From NCBI RefSeq assembly GCF_004335085.1, contig NZ_RQRS01000017.1, forward strand, positions 61,260 to 125,259: DNA of 64,000 bases. The letters are read 5' to 3'. This stretch comes from Pedobacter nototheniae. GTDB lineage: Bacteria > Bacteroidota > Bacteroidia > Sphingobacteriales > Sphingobacteriaceae. The notes under the pieces are model-generated. The model saw only the letters and a list, made by a program, of their open reading frames with translations. It was not told the DNA's origin and did not search any database. Position numbers and translations under genes: made by a program. This document shows positions 1 through 7,425 of the stretch, in pieces (the first letter of the stretch is position 1; every line of letters begins with the position of its first letter).

Positions 1-327
1 TAGCGCCAATACCCCGGGGGCGAACTGCAGATAGTCATCTATCCTAAACTTATTGTGCGGATGCTCAAGTGCAAACTCCTGCCTGGCGGCAATATCAAGG
101 TCTGTGAGTTCGTGGCTTCCCAGCTTTACAAATCCGTAAACTATACTTGCTGAGGCTGCAGCTCCCACTATTGGTGACATCCGAATCTTAAAGTCGCCGT
201 GTTCTGTTTTGCCGTCCGCAAGGGTCTGTTTTTTCATCAGCAACGTATCCCCTGGTTTTTGTGAAAAGGATGCAAAGGGATGCAGGAATGTGAACAGCAA
301 CCAAAATAATATTCTAAAAAAACTCAT
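1..327 (-). CDS. PAP2-family phosphatase, N-terminal part (runs off the window)
   Basis: Only the first 109 codons are in the window; the gene continues past base 1. It opens with a signal peptide or membrane anchor (MSFFRILFWLLFTFLHPFASF). After it comes a segment with HELTDLDIAARQEF followed by RIDDYLQFAPGVLAL. That pattern is typical of the region before the catalytic core in Bacteroidota PAP2 acid-phosphatase-like membrane proteins. The catalytic motifs lie outside the window, so activity cannot be judged. The assignment is by recalled family resemblance. The start ATG at 327 is the first one before the hydrophobic leader. The next gene, MgtC, ends 13 bases upstream, so the two may be cotranscribed. 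Confidence 0.6.
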   Translation of the reverse strand, partial: MSFFRILFWLLFTFLHPFASFSQKPGDTLLMKKQTLADGKTEHGDFKIRMSPIVGAAASASIVYGFVKLGSHELTDLDIAARQEFALEHPHNKFRIDDYLQFAPGVLAL

Positions 328-339
328 CTTATATATATT

Positions 340-804
340 TTAATCATCAGCGGTATGCGAGTCATTCTCATGTTTAAATTTCTTTTTCCATTTTACGTAC
401 CATTTCTGGTGATGAAGACTCAGCAGGAAATAGATTCCCAGGGCAGCAGCTACTGCGATGAGGAACATGTTAAGTCCTACGGCCACACCGATTCCCGCGG
501 TACACCACAGGGTAGCTGCGGTAGTGAGGCCTTGTGAAGTGTTGGTTTGATCATTCTTGTAAATGATTCCTGCACCCAAAAAACCAATGCCCACCAGAAC
601 GTTGGCAATGATTCTAGAGGCTGCCGCTGTGTCCCCCATATGCTCGCCAATGGCGGTGAAGAGTGCGGCGCCGAGACACACCGCGGCATAAGTACGTATT
701 CCGGCACTCCTGCCATGTTTTTCACGGTCAAGACCGATGATGCATCCAAGAATGAAAGCTACAAGAAGCCTTAGGATTATATCCCATTCGTTTTCCATTT
801 CCAT
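340..804 (-). CDS. MgtC/SapB family membrane protein
   Basis: This 154-residue protein has four to five hydrophobic segments and the MgtC/SapB signature: LGCIIGLDREKHGRSAGIRT near the N-terminus, then IGFLGAGIIYK and GLTTAATLWCTAGIG. These include the conserved R and D of the family. It sits in the inner membrane. MgtC proteins help survival at low magnesium and modulate the F-type ATPase in some pathogens; many environmental homologues have no known role. It lacks the extra C-terminal ACT-like domain of longer MgtC proteins. It lies 3 bases downstream of the HD-domain gene, which suggests one transcript. Family assignment is firm and function is open. Confidence 0.85.
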   Translation of the reverse strand: MEMENEWDIILRLLVAFILGCIIGLDREKHGRSAGIRTYAAVCLGAALFTAIGEHMGDTAAASRIIANVLVGIGFLGAGIIYKNDQTNTSQGLTTAATLWCTAGIGVAVGLNMFLIAVAAALGIYFLLSLHHQKWYVKWKKKFKHENDSHTADD

Positions 805-807
805 TTT

Positions 808-1500
808 TTAGTGTTGTTTTTTCTTTATCCGCGCTTTGACCGTTTCAATATTTGCTTGTTTTCCTGTTGCCAGTAAAGACCTGCAGTATGGAGTAAAAAA
901 ACGATGTGCAGTTAAGAAGTTGAGTGTTTTATTATCCCATTCTGTCAAATCCATTCCGCTTCTTTTATTGACCTCTCTTGCCACCTTCTCATCAGTTATC
1001 AGGAATTCCTCGTTTCCAAGGTTATAGGTGTCCGCATCACAGATGATCTCCTGGATCGTATTCCTGGGATCATGAGGTATTGTAGTTGCCCGAATGCAAG
1101 CCGCTATATCGAAAATAACATCTAGTTCAATTCCTCTATCGAGCATAAACTCTTGCATTAAAATCACGCTTCTCTCTTCATGACCAGCGGGGCTGCCCAA
1201 AAGCTGCCCGGTGTCGTGAAACCAAGCTGCGGCGAAGAGTACAAACTCACGGAGCTTGTCCAGGCGGTAGTTCGAAGCAATTTCGCGTGTTCGGCTAACT
1301 ACAAGCTTTGTGTGTTCGAGGTCATGGTATACCAGATCGGTATGCCAGTGCTGTTGAAAGAGTTGACTAACGTAAGCCTCGGTCTCCTCCAAAAGCAGAT
1401 CAAATACATTTTTCCTTCTTAACTTGAAAAAATAGTTTCCTATTAAGAGCGCCAGTAGCCCTAAAAACAAACCAATTAGCAATAAAAAATAATTGTTCAT
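808..1500 (-). CDS. HD-domain phosphohydrolase with N-terminal membrane anchor
   Basis: A 230-residue protein with one N-terminal transmembrane helix (about 5-25) followed by a cytosolic HD domain. Visible metal-ligand motifs are YHDLEHT near residue 58, AAWFHDTGQL near 92 (the HD pair) and a later D in ICDADTYNLG. This ordering matches HD/PDEase-type metal-dependent phosphohydrolases. The substrate cannot be deduced; Bacteroidota homologues are usually annotated only as HD domain proteins. It is 7 bases from the LTA-synthase-like gene upstream and 3 bases from MgtC downstream, so it belongs to the same run of minus-strand genes. Confidence 0.8.
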   Translation of the reverse strand: MNNYFLLLIGLFLGLLALLIGNYFFKLRRKNVFDLLLEETEAYVSQLFQQHWHTDLVYHDLEHTKLVVSRTREIASNYRLDKLREFVLFAAAWFHDTGQLLGSPAGHEERSVILMQEFMLDRGIELDVIFDIAACIRATTIPHDPRNTIQEIICDADTYNLGNEEFLITDEKVAREVNKRSGMDLTEWDNKTLNFLTAHRFFTPYCRSLLATGKQANIETVKARIKKKQH

Positions 1501-1507
1501 ATGATTG

Positions 1508-3460
1508 TTATTGTTTTAATCCACCATTTTTAAAAAGATGATAGGCGCTCTGGTATAGCGAGATGGCTTCCAGACTTATCTTTTTTGGCGTCTTTACGGG
1601 CGTTTGTACGTTTGTAGTGAAATCGTACCTATAACTCTGGGGGGCTTTTCGTGGGCTGAGTACCACAAGCGTGTCATTGCGGAGATAGCCAAGTTTTTGA
1701 TAGGTCCCCAGCATGATCCTTGGGCGATAGGCTACTGAGCGTACATCCATTCCGTAGTTATTGCCCTGGAAATCCCATTTGAGCAATCCAAACAAGGTTG
1801 GGTAGAGGTCGATCTGAGAACAGAGGGTTGAAATTGTCAAAGGGACCTGTCCTTTAAGATTATAGATCATAGCGGGAATATGGTACCGGGAGATATCGAT
1901 TTCATTTTTCCCTGCACTTTCAGCGCAGTGATCAGCAATGAATATAAATATCGTATTGTCGAACCAAGGTTTTTTCCGGGCTTTTTCTAAAAATTCACCG
2001 ATGGCAAAGTCAGTGTACTTCACGGCCCCCTCCCTCCCCGTTCCCGGGGCGATATCAATTTTTCCTCCGGGATAGGTAAAAGGACGATGGTTGGATGTGG
2101 TCATCACAAAATCGTAGAACGGCTTTTTTGTCTGGAAACGTTTGTCCGCATCACGGATCACTGCAGAAAGCAGGTCCCCGTCAGAAATGCCCCAGGCATT
2201 TTCAAAGGCAACCTGATCATCCTTTAGGATCGTTCGTTTTACCTTATAGGTATCTCCCACTGTTAGTTTTCGGCCCCTATCGGTTATCTCGTATCCATTG
2301 TTACCAAAGAACTGATTCATATTGTCGAAGTAGCCATCCCCACCATAAAAAAAAGAAGTTGAATACCCGCGTTTAGAAAATATACTTCCAATGGTGGTTA
2401 GATTTGCATTATTTTCTCTTCTGACAATGCTGTTTCCAGGGGTTGGCGGAAGGGCTAGGGAAAGCGCTTCCATACCGCGTACCGTTCGTGTGCCAGTGGC
2501 ATACATCCGCTTAAATAAAACGCTTTGTTTTGCGAGGGTATCAAGTGTTGGCGTAAGTCCCTGTGCATTACCAAAGGTTCCCATATAATCCGCACTAAAA
2601 CTTTCCATTACCACCATGATCACGTTCGATCTGCTTTGGCCATTGCCATTGGAAACGATTCGGCGAATCGAACCTTCCCCTGGCATAAATCTTGCCAATG
2701 GAGATGACAGCTCTTTTCTTGTGGTATTAAATGCGACCATCTCTGATGTCATGGGATAAAACTGGTCATAGTTCAGCTCATTTGAGCGGAACGCTGCAAT
2801 GAATGAATATATCCCCGCTTTGGAAATTTCGCTTACATATCGGTTACTGCTACGCTCGGCCCAGGAATTGTCCACCTTCTGGCCATAAAATATTGCCATC
2901 AAAACAATCAGTAGGGTAAATAAAAACCTGTGGAGAACAGGGGTAACTGAACGGAAACTGATCCTGAAGGCTGCACGCATGAGATAGTTCCATAGCAGGG
3001 AAATGAGTACAACGCCTGCAATTAAAAGCGGGAGTGGGTAAGACTCATTGATGTTGTGCAGTACCTCGTAAGTGTAGATCAAATAATCTACTGCTATGAA
3101 ATTGAAGCGGCTTTCAAATTCCAGCCAGAAGGTAAATTCAGCAAAGAAAGAGAATACCGATATCAGTACCATTAGAAACAATAATATCCTGGTAAAGGTG
3201 CGGTCAAAAGCTGACCCGTTCCATTTTTGGGGAAGGCAAAGCAGATAAACGGCATAAAATAAGCAAAAATAGATACTCACCCCCAGGTCGAAAACCACGC
3301 CCTTTGCAAGTGCAGTAAATATGTCTATGGTTTTGAGCCCTCCCTTGCTGAAGGACATCGCGATTAAAATGATCCTGAAGAAACTGGAGACGACAAGAAA
3401 ACTTAGCATAAAATAATGCAGGAGGCTGTAGCGACTTTTGATGAAAATAGATCTTATCAT
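1508..3460 (-). CDS. LTA synthase-like sulfatase-fold membrane enzyme
   Basis: A 650-residue protein with about five N-terminal membrane helices (to about residue 215) and a large periplasmic alkaline-phosphatase/sulfatase domain. Visible family features are VVMESFSADYMG (metal-binding Glu), GTRTVRGMEAL (candidate nucleophile Thr), FFYGGDGYFDNM, and FIADHCAES near the C-terminus (metal Asp-His). The length is usual for LtaS-type proteins of Gram-negative bacteria. There they are thought to add phosphoglycerol or related groups to membrane or periplasmic glycans, since these bacteria lack true lipoteichoic acid. Its start codon overlaps the stop of the 81-residue gene by four bases (ATGA), so translation is probably coupled. 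Confidence 0.85.
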   Translation of the reverse strand: MIRSIFIKSRYSLLHYFMLSFLVVSSFFRIILIAMSFSKGGLKTIDIFTALAKGVVFDLGVSIYFCLFYAVYLLCLPQKWNGSAFDRTFTRILLFLMVLISVFSFFAEFTFWLEFESRFNFIAVDYLIYTYEVLHNINESYPLPLLIAGVVLISLLWNYLMRAAFRISFRSVTPVLHRFLFTLLIVLMAIFYGQKVDNSWAERSSNRYVSEISKAGIYSFIAAFRSNELNYDQFYPMTSEMVAFNTTRKELSSPLARFMPGEGSIRRIVSNGNGQSRSNVIMVVMESFSADYMGTFGNAQGLTPTLDTLAKQSVLFKRMYATGTRTVRGMEALSLALPPTPGNSIVRRENNANLTTIGSIFSKRGYSTSFFYGGDGYFDNMNQFFGNNGYEITDRGRKLTVGDTYKVKRTILKDDQVAFENAWGISDGDLLSAVIRDADKRFQTKKPFYDFVMTTSNHRPFTYPGGKIDIAPGTGREGAVKYTDFAIGEFLEKARKKPWFDNTIFIFIADHCAESAGKNEIDISRYHIPAMIYNLKGQVPLTISTLCSQIDLYPTLFGLLKWDFQGNNYGMDVRSVAYRPRIMLGTYQKLGYLRNDTLVVLSPRKAPQSYRYDFTTNVQTPVKTPKKISLEAISLYQSAYHLFKNGGLKQ

Positions 3461-3702
3461 TTTTCGGTTTTTTGATTGGGGGAGGCTGATTGGGTTATTG
3501 GCTTTTTATCTTTGTTCCAGTGGATCCTGAAAAAATGCCTAGCTTTCGAATAAACGCCAAGCATAAGGAGCAGTGTCATTATCCAATAAAAAACCATTCG
3601 ATATATGGAAGTCCTTGGGGTTTTCAACTTTTTCTTCCTTGCGGCGTTTCCGCCAGTCTCGGCAGCAGCGGGCCGGGCCTTTATGTTTCTTTTGTTCTGC
3701 AT
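3457..3702 (-). CDS. Small basic single-span membrane protein, unknown
   Basis: An 81-residue protein with a Lys/Arg/Ala-rich first 30 residues, one predicted helix (YRMVFYWIMTLLLMLGVYS) and a polar basic tail. I do not recognise a family. Its reality is supported by the four-base ATGA overlap with the downstream LTA-synthase-like gene, which suggests translational coupling and perhaps a role as a small partner of that enzyme (inference). The positive N-terminus predicts a cytoplasmic N-terminus. No catalytic residues are visible. Confidence 0.6.
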   Translation of the reverse strand: MQNKRNIKARPAAAETGGNAARKKKLKTPRTSIYRMVFYWIMTLLLMLGVYSKARHFFRIHWNKDKKPITQSASPNQKTEK

Positions 3703-3784
3703 TTGATTAAATTCTTTTGAATGGCCCGAAGATTTCTGAACTCCTGACCACTTTTTAAATCATATTGTATTTGATCGGTTATTA

Positions 3785-3961
3785 TTACCCCTCAAGGTTC
3801 ATGAACCATTGCTGAGCCCTGTCGATGGCGACTTCCACTATATGTAGTTCGCTTACTTCTCTTGTATTTTTAAGTTCATTGGCAATCTCTAGTGCTTTCT
3901 CTCTCACCCTTGGGTCGAGGTCTTTCATTTCCATCGGAAAATTCTGTTCTGTCCAGGCCAT
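3785..3961 (-). CDS. Small soluble protein (58 aa), MKxL..VRxKALEIAN type, unknown function
   Basis: This short frame starts at an ATG at 3961 and ends with TAA. It reads MAWTEQNFPMEMKDLDPRVR, then EKALEIANELKNT, and ends AQQWFMNLEG. The pattern of a Trp, a P-x-x-MK, VRxKAxEIAN and a late AI..A..W matches a set of very small uncharacterised proteins common in Bacteroidota. That match is from memory and untested. It is soluble and helical, with no signal peptide. It lies 24 bases downstream of the DUF1345 gene on the same strand, so it is probably the last gene of that group. Confidence 0.6.
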   Translation of the reverse strand: MAWTEQNFPMEMKDLDPRVREKALEIANELKNTREVSELHIVEVAIDRAQQWFMNLEG

Positions 3962-3985
3962 TTTATATATTTTTTGTTGTTTAAA

Positions 3986-4678
3986 TTATTTTTGAACCAT
4001 GCCCGAGAGCACATTAATTGTTAGGGCCACAATGACCGTATTGAAAGCAAAAGAAAGTACCCCATGCATCCAGGCAAGTCTGCGGATACGTTTGGCGGAA
4101 ATTTCTACATCGGATACCTGAAAGGTCATTCCAACCACGAAGGCGAAGTAAACAAAGTCCATGTAATCCGGATCTTGCCCGCCAGGAAAGATGAGTCCGC
4201 CCGGCTTTTCTACTTTCCCTTTCTTCTCATGGTCGATGTCACAGTAATAAAAATGTGCATATCGCATCGTAAAGACGGTATGGACAAGCCACCACGAGCT
4301 GACCACGCAAAGCAGGGGAACGATGATCTCCGTCAACATGCTCTGATCAGTCTTATCAGAATTCTCCCGCAGCAGCATGATAATGGAAAAAAGACTGGCG
4401 AAAGCAGCGGCAACGGCAAATAAAAAAATAAATGTTCTGCTTGAATCCTGGGCATGGGCATCGTGTTTGATCTGACTGGGATGAGCGGAACGAATCGTTA
4501 TCCAGACAAGGATGATGCTCGTGAGCGCATAACTAAGCCATGCAATCATCCACCTGAGCGAATTCTCCAGTTCCACAGCATAGCATATTCCGAGGGCAGT
4601 AATGGCAACGCCAAGCGAGATGTAAAGCTTATGATGGGCATCGAGTTGGCTGATTTTTTTTACGTTTTGCATTGGCAT
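3986..4678 (-). CDS. DUF1345 family membrane protein
   Basis: A 230-residue integral membrane protein with five to six hydrophobic segments. The C-terminal half carries the DUF1345 pattern: DYMDFVYFAFVVGMTFQVSD, then a basic RRLAWMHG and a last helix beginning FAFNTVIVALTIN. Family members are uncharacterised inner-membrane proteins; a channel or transporter role is only guessed from the fold. It is three bases downstream of the ZIP-like gene, so cotranscription is likely. This sequence gives no information on a substrate. Confidence 0.85.
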   Translation of the reverse strand: MPMQNVKKISQLDAHHKLYISLGVAITALGICYAVELENSLRWMIAWLSYALTSIILVWITIRSAHPSQIKHDAHAQDSSRTFIFLFAVAAAFASLFSIIMLLRENSDKTDQSMLTEIIVPLLCVVSSWWLVHTVFTMRYAHFYYCDIDHEKKGKVEKPGGLIFPGGQDPDYMDFVYFAFVVGMTFQVSDVEISAKRIRRLAWMHGVLSFAFNTVIVALTINVLSGMVQK

Positions 4679-4681
4679 TGA

Positions 4682-5425
4682 TTAAATGATGAGTCCCAGA
4701 ACCATAAATAATAGAAATCCGGCGAAAAAGGCGGCTGTGAAAAATGGGGAGTCCTTTTCTTCATGGGCTTCCACCAGCAGTTCCTCAGTAACTAAAAACA
4801 ATAAGGCTGCGCTGCCAAAGGAGAGCACGAGCTCTAACACTTTTTCTCCTGTAAAATGCAGCATGAAAAAACCACCTGCGGTTCCCAATAAAAAAACGAG
4901 TCCAAAAATCAAAAGGATGCGCATCAGCCTGCTTTTGGAACTTCCAAGTTTGGTCAGCCTGGTTCCTACCGCAAGGCCAAGCGAAAGGCATTCCATGGCA
5001 AGCGCCAGTGCAAGCAGGGTTCCTTCTTTTGATCCTGCTGCAAATCCGATCCCGAGGAGAAGCCCATCCAGCAACAGGTCAATGCCTACTGCAATTAGCA
5101 TTCCCCATGGCAAAAGCTTTCCATCATTTGATCCGCCCATTTTAAGTTCAAGCCTGGCGGTATACCATTTGATGACTAGCATGGCCGAAATACCCAGGGT
5201 AAAGCCTATTATGATTGCGGTGGTATCATGGATCCTGATCATATCAGGCAAAAGTTCCACTGCAACCACAGAAAAGACCACTCCCGCGGCGAAGTGAAGG
5301 ATCGTACTCTGCAGCGCGACTGTTGGCTTTTTCCAGGTAACAATCATGCCTCCGATCAATAGCAGAATAACCGGAACGACTGCAAACAGCAGTATATTAA
5401 CTGATATCAGTTGATTAACCTGCAT
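4682..5425 (-). CDS. ZIP-family metal transporter
   Basis: A 247-residue protein with about eight hydrophobic segments. Family features are HFAAGVVFSVVAVELLPD in an early helix (the His and the Glu-Leu-Leu-Pro of ZIP TM2-3), GIDLLLDGLLLGIGF and LALAMECLSLGLAVG in the middle (polar residues that line the metal path), and LLFLVTEELLVEAHE near the C-terminus. ZIP proteins import zinc, iron or manganese into the cytoplasm. The usual HNxxxG metal site is replaced by D-x-x-L-D-G and M-E-C. The metal is therefore uncertain, and some GufA-like members are poorly characterised. The 3' end of the PAP2-like gene overlaps its start by 11 bases. Confidence 0.75.
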   Translation of the reverse strand: MQVNQLISVNILLFAVVPVILLLIGGMIVTWKKPTVALQSTILHFAAGVVFSVVAVELLPDMIRIHDTTAIIIGFTLGISAMLVIKWYTARLELKMGGSNDGKLLPWGMLIAVGIDLLLDGLLLGIGFAAGSKEGTLLALALAMECLSLGLAVGTRLTKLGSSKSRLMRILLIFGLVFLLGTAGGFFMLHFTGEKVLELVLSFGSAALLFLVTEELLVEAHEEKDSPFFTAAFFAGFLLFMVLGLII

Positions 5426-6068
5426 AGCTCTTTTTTAAATAAAGGTTATAGGCATAAAAGGAAAGATATCCAAGGGCGAGGCTAAAGCCTGCACCGAAAA
5501 TAATTTCGCTGGGATAGTTCCAGCTATTATAGGCCCTGCTATACATGTAAAGCAAAGCCCAAAGTCCAATCACCCCATTTAGAATCAAATGGCGCCTGCC
5601 AAAGAACAGGACCATGAGAATCGCGAGACCTGCTGCAATAGAAGGAATCGGAAGACAACCGTAAAGCTCACCCGCACCATTGATACTGATTTTAAGTTCG
5701 GTTTTGAAAGATTGGTCGTATAGGGGCCTCAGATGACCAAAAATCCTATTTAAAGCCGTCAGGCTTCCTATTGAAACCAATAAATAAATAAGAATAAAAA
5801 TGACTTTTCTTAAGAATCTGACCCGGTCATAAGCGAGTAGCATTAGTAAGAGGAAACAATAAAAGGGTATCCAGAACCAAAAGCTAGCTGACTCCTTTAA
5901 TACCAGGTCCCAGAAACGAGAATGCTTTTCATTGGCCAGAAAAAGCAGAAGCTCATCTTGGTTTTTAAGATAGCTTAAAATATGGGTATCGGCAAACGTA
6001 AACATAGCCATCAGACCTAAAAAAACTAAGCCTGTAATTAGAACCGGAAATGGAATCTTATCTTTCAT
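5415..6068 (-). CDS. PAP2-fold membrane protein with degenerate catalytic motifs
   Basis: A 217-residue protein with six hydrophobic segments in the PAP2 arrangement. Each signature can be located but is altered. Motif C1 (K-x6-RP) reads NRIFGHLRP, with Lys replaced by Asn. Motif C2 (PSGH) reads PSIA, losing the catalytic His. Motif C3 (SR-x5-H-x3-D) reads SRAYNSWNYPSE, with His to Asn and Asp to Glu. The Arg and Ser-Arg scaffolding remains. It is therefore unlikely to be an active phosphatase and may be a binding or structural relative. The frame is otherwise intact with no stop. It overlaps the ZIP gene downstream by 11 bases. Confidence 0.7.
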   Translation of the reverse strand: MKDKIPFPVLITGLVFLGLMAMFTFADTHILSYLKNQDELLLFLANEKHSRFWDLVLKESASFWFWIPFYCFLLLMLLAYDRVRFLRKVIFILIYLLVSIGSLTALNRIFGHLRPLYDQSFKTELKISINGAGELYGCLPIPSIAAGLAILMVLFFGRRHLILNGVIGLWALLYMYSRAYNSWNYPSEIIFGAGFSLALGYLSFYAYNLYLKKSYAG

Positions 6069-6099
6069 GTTTTTATCGAAGGTTGTGGCTGCCTGTTAT

Positions 6100-7422
6100 T
6101 TATGAGGTAAATTGGAGGTAGATCAGGAATATTGCCGATACTGCCATCAGCAGAAATGTTGCCAGGCCAAGGATATTGGAAATTCTGCCGTTGGTAAATT
6201 CTCCCATAACCTTTCGGTTATTGGAAATGTGCAACAATATGGCAATGATCACCGGCGAGGTCACACCATAAAGTATAGCCGTGTAGAGCAGTGCATCCAC
6301 GGGGCTGATTCCAATATAGTTCATTAGTAAGCCCAGAATTACCGATACAATAATAACTGCGTAGAATGGCTTTGCCTGATTGAACTTCCTGTCCAGGTTG
6401 CCTTTCCATCCGAATGTCTCAGAGATGATATAGGACAAGCTTCCGCTGAGTACGGGGATTGCAAGAAACCCTGTTCCGATCACCCCGAGGGCAAAAAGAA
6501 GGTAAGATGCTTTCCCTGCAACGGGTTCAAGTGCTTTGGCAGCCTGCTCCACGGTATCGATCTGACGAATACCCTGGTTATACAAAGCAGTTCCGGTAGC
6601 CAGGATGGTAAAAAACATAATCATGTTGGAAAGCAACATACCCAGGTTCACGTCCAGCGACATCTTGCTGATGAGTAGTCCGAGGAGTTTGTTTTCTTTT
6701 TTCTTATGTTCCTCGCCTGTGAGTTTTTCCCCATTGATACTGACCAGTCTTTTATTGACCATCATCTGCCTTTTTACAGACTTTACATCCTCAGCTTCCA
6801 TTGCAGTCTGCCAGAAAAAAAGATATGGTGATATGGTCGTTCCCAGAATCGCTACCAACATGCCAATAAACTCCTTGTTCCATTTGATAGTTGGAATAAA
6901 GGTAGCCTTCATCACGGCTGCCCAATCGGGCTTGGTAAAAAAGGGAACGATAATATAAAGCATTAGTGTCAGGCACAGATACTTTAACACCGAGACGAAT
7001 GTTGAATAAGGCAGGTAGATGATAAAAAATAGCAGAATCCCGGTAAACAGCACACTGAAAATTATGGCATGGATACCAGGAAATATAAGATGTGCCACTG
7101 CGCCCATTCCAGCGATATCAGCGCCTATGTTTAGCACAATAGCGGGAACACTGAATATAATCATCAGGTACAGTACCCATTTGGGATAGTGGTTTTTAAG
7201 CGTAGTGGTCAGGCCGACCGTTGTGATCAGCCCGATCCGAGCACAGATCTCCTGAATTGCTGCCATCAGGGGAAATGTGATGATCACTGTCCAAAGTGTT
7301 GCAAGGCCATATTTCGCTCCAGCCTGCGAATAGGTGGCAATACCTGATGGGTCATCGTCACTCGCACCGGTAACGATGCCCGGCCCAAGGGCCTTCAGGA
7401 ATTTTTTAACCTTTTTAAACAT
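6100..7422 (-). CDS. NRAMP-family transporter, non-canonical metal site
   Basis: A 440-residue protein with about eleven transmembrane helices. TM1 contains GPGIVTGASDDDPSGIAT, aligning with the NRAMP DPGN motif but reading DPSG. TM6 contains GTTISPYLFFWQ where canonical Mn/Fe NRAMPs have MPHN, so the metal-coordinating Met and the following His and Asn are absent. A cytoplasmic insertion rich in Lys and Glu follows TM6. The fold assignment is firm. Substrate is uncertain: loss of the soft Met ligand argues against a standard Mn/Fe/Cd carrier and could fit a harder ion such as magnesium. It is three bases downstream of the P1B-4 ATPase gene and probably shares its transcript. Confidence 0.8.
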   Translation of the reverse strand: MFKKVKKFLKALGPGIVTGASDDDPSGIATYSQAGAKYGLATLWTVIITFPLMAAIQEICARIGLITTVGLTTTLKNHYPKWVLYLMIIFSVPAIVLNIGADIAGMGAVAHLIFPGIHAIIFSVLFTGILLFFIIYLPYSTFVSVLKYLCLTLMLYIIVPFFTKPDWAAVMKATFIPTIKWNKEFIGMLVAILGTTISPYLFFWQTAMEAEDVKSVKRQMMVNKRLVSINGEKLTGEEHKKKENKLLGLLISKMSLDVNLGMLLSNMIMFFTILATGTALYNQGIRQIDTVEQAAKALEPVAGKASYLLFALGVIGTGFLAIPVLSGSLSYIISETFGWKGNLDRKFNQAKPFYAVIIVSVILGLLMNYIGISPVDALLYTAILYGVTSPVIIAILLHISNNRKVMGEFTNGRISNILGLATFLLMAVSAIFLIYLQFTS

Positions 7423-7425
7423 GCT

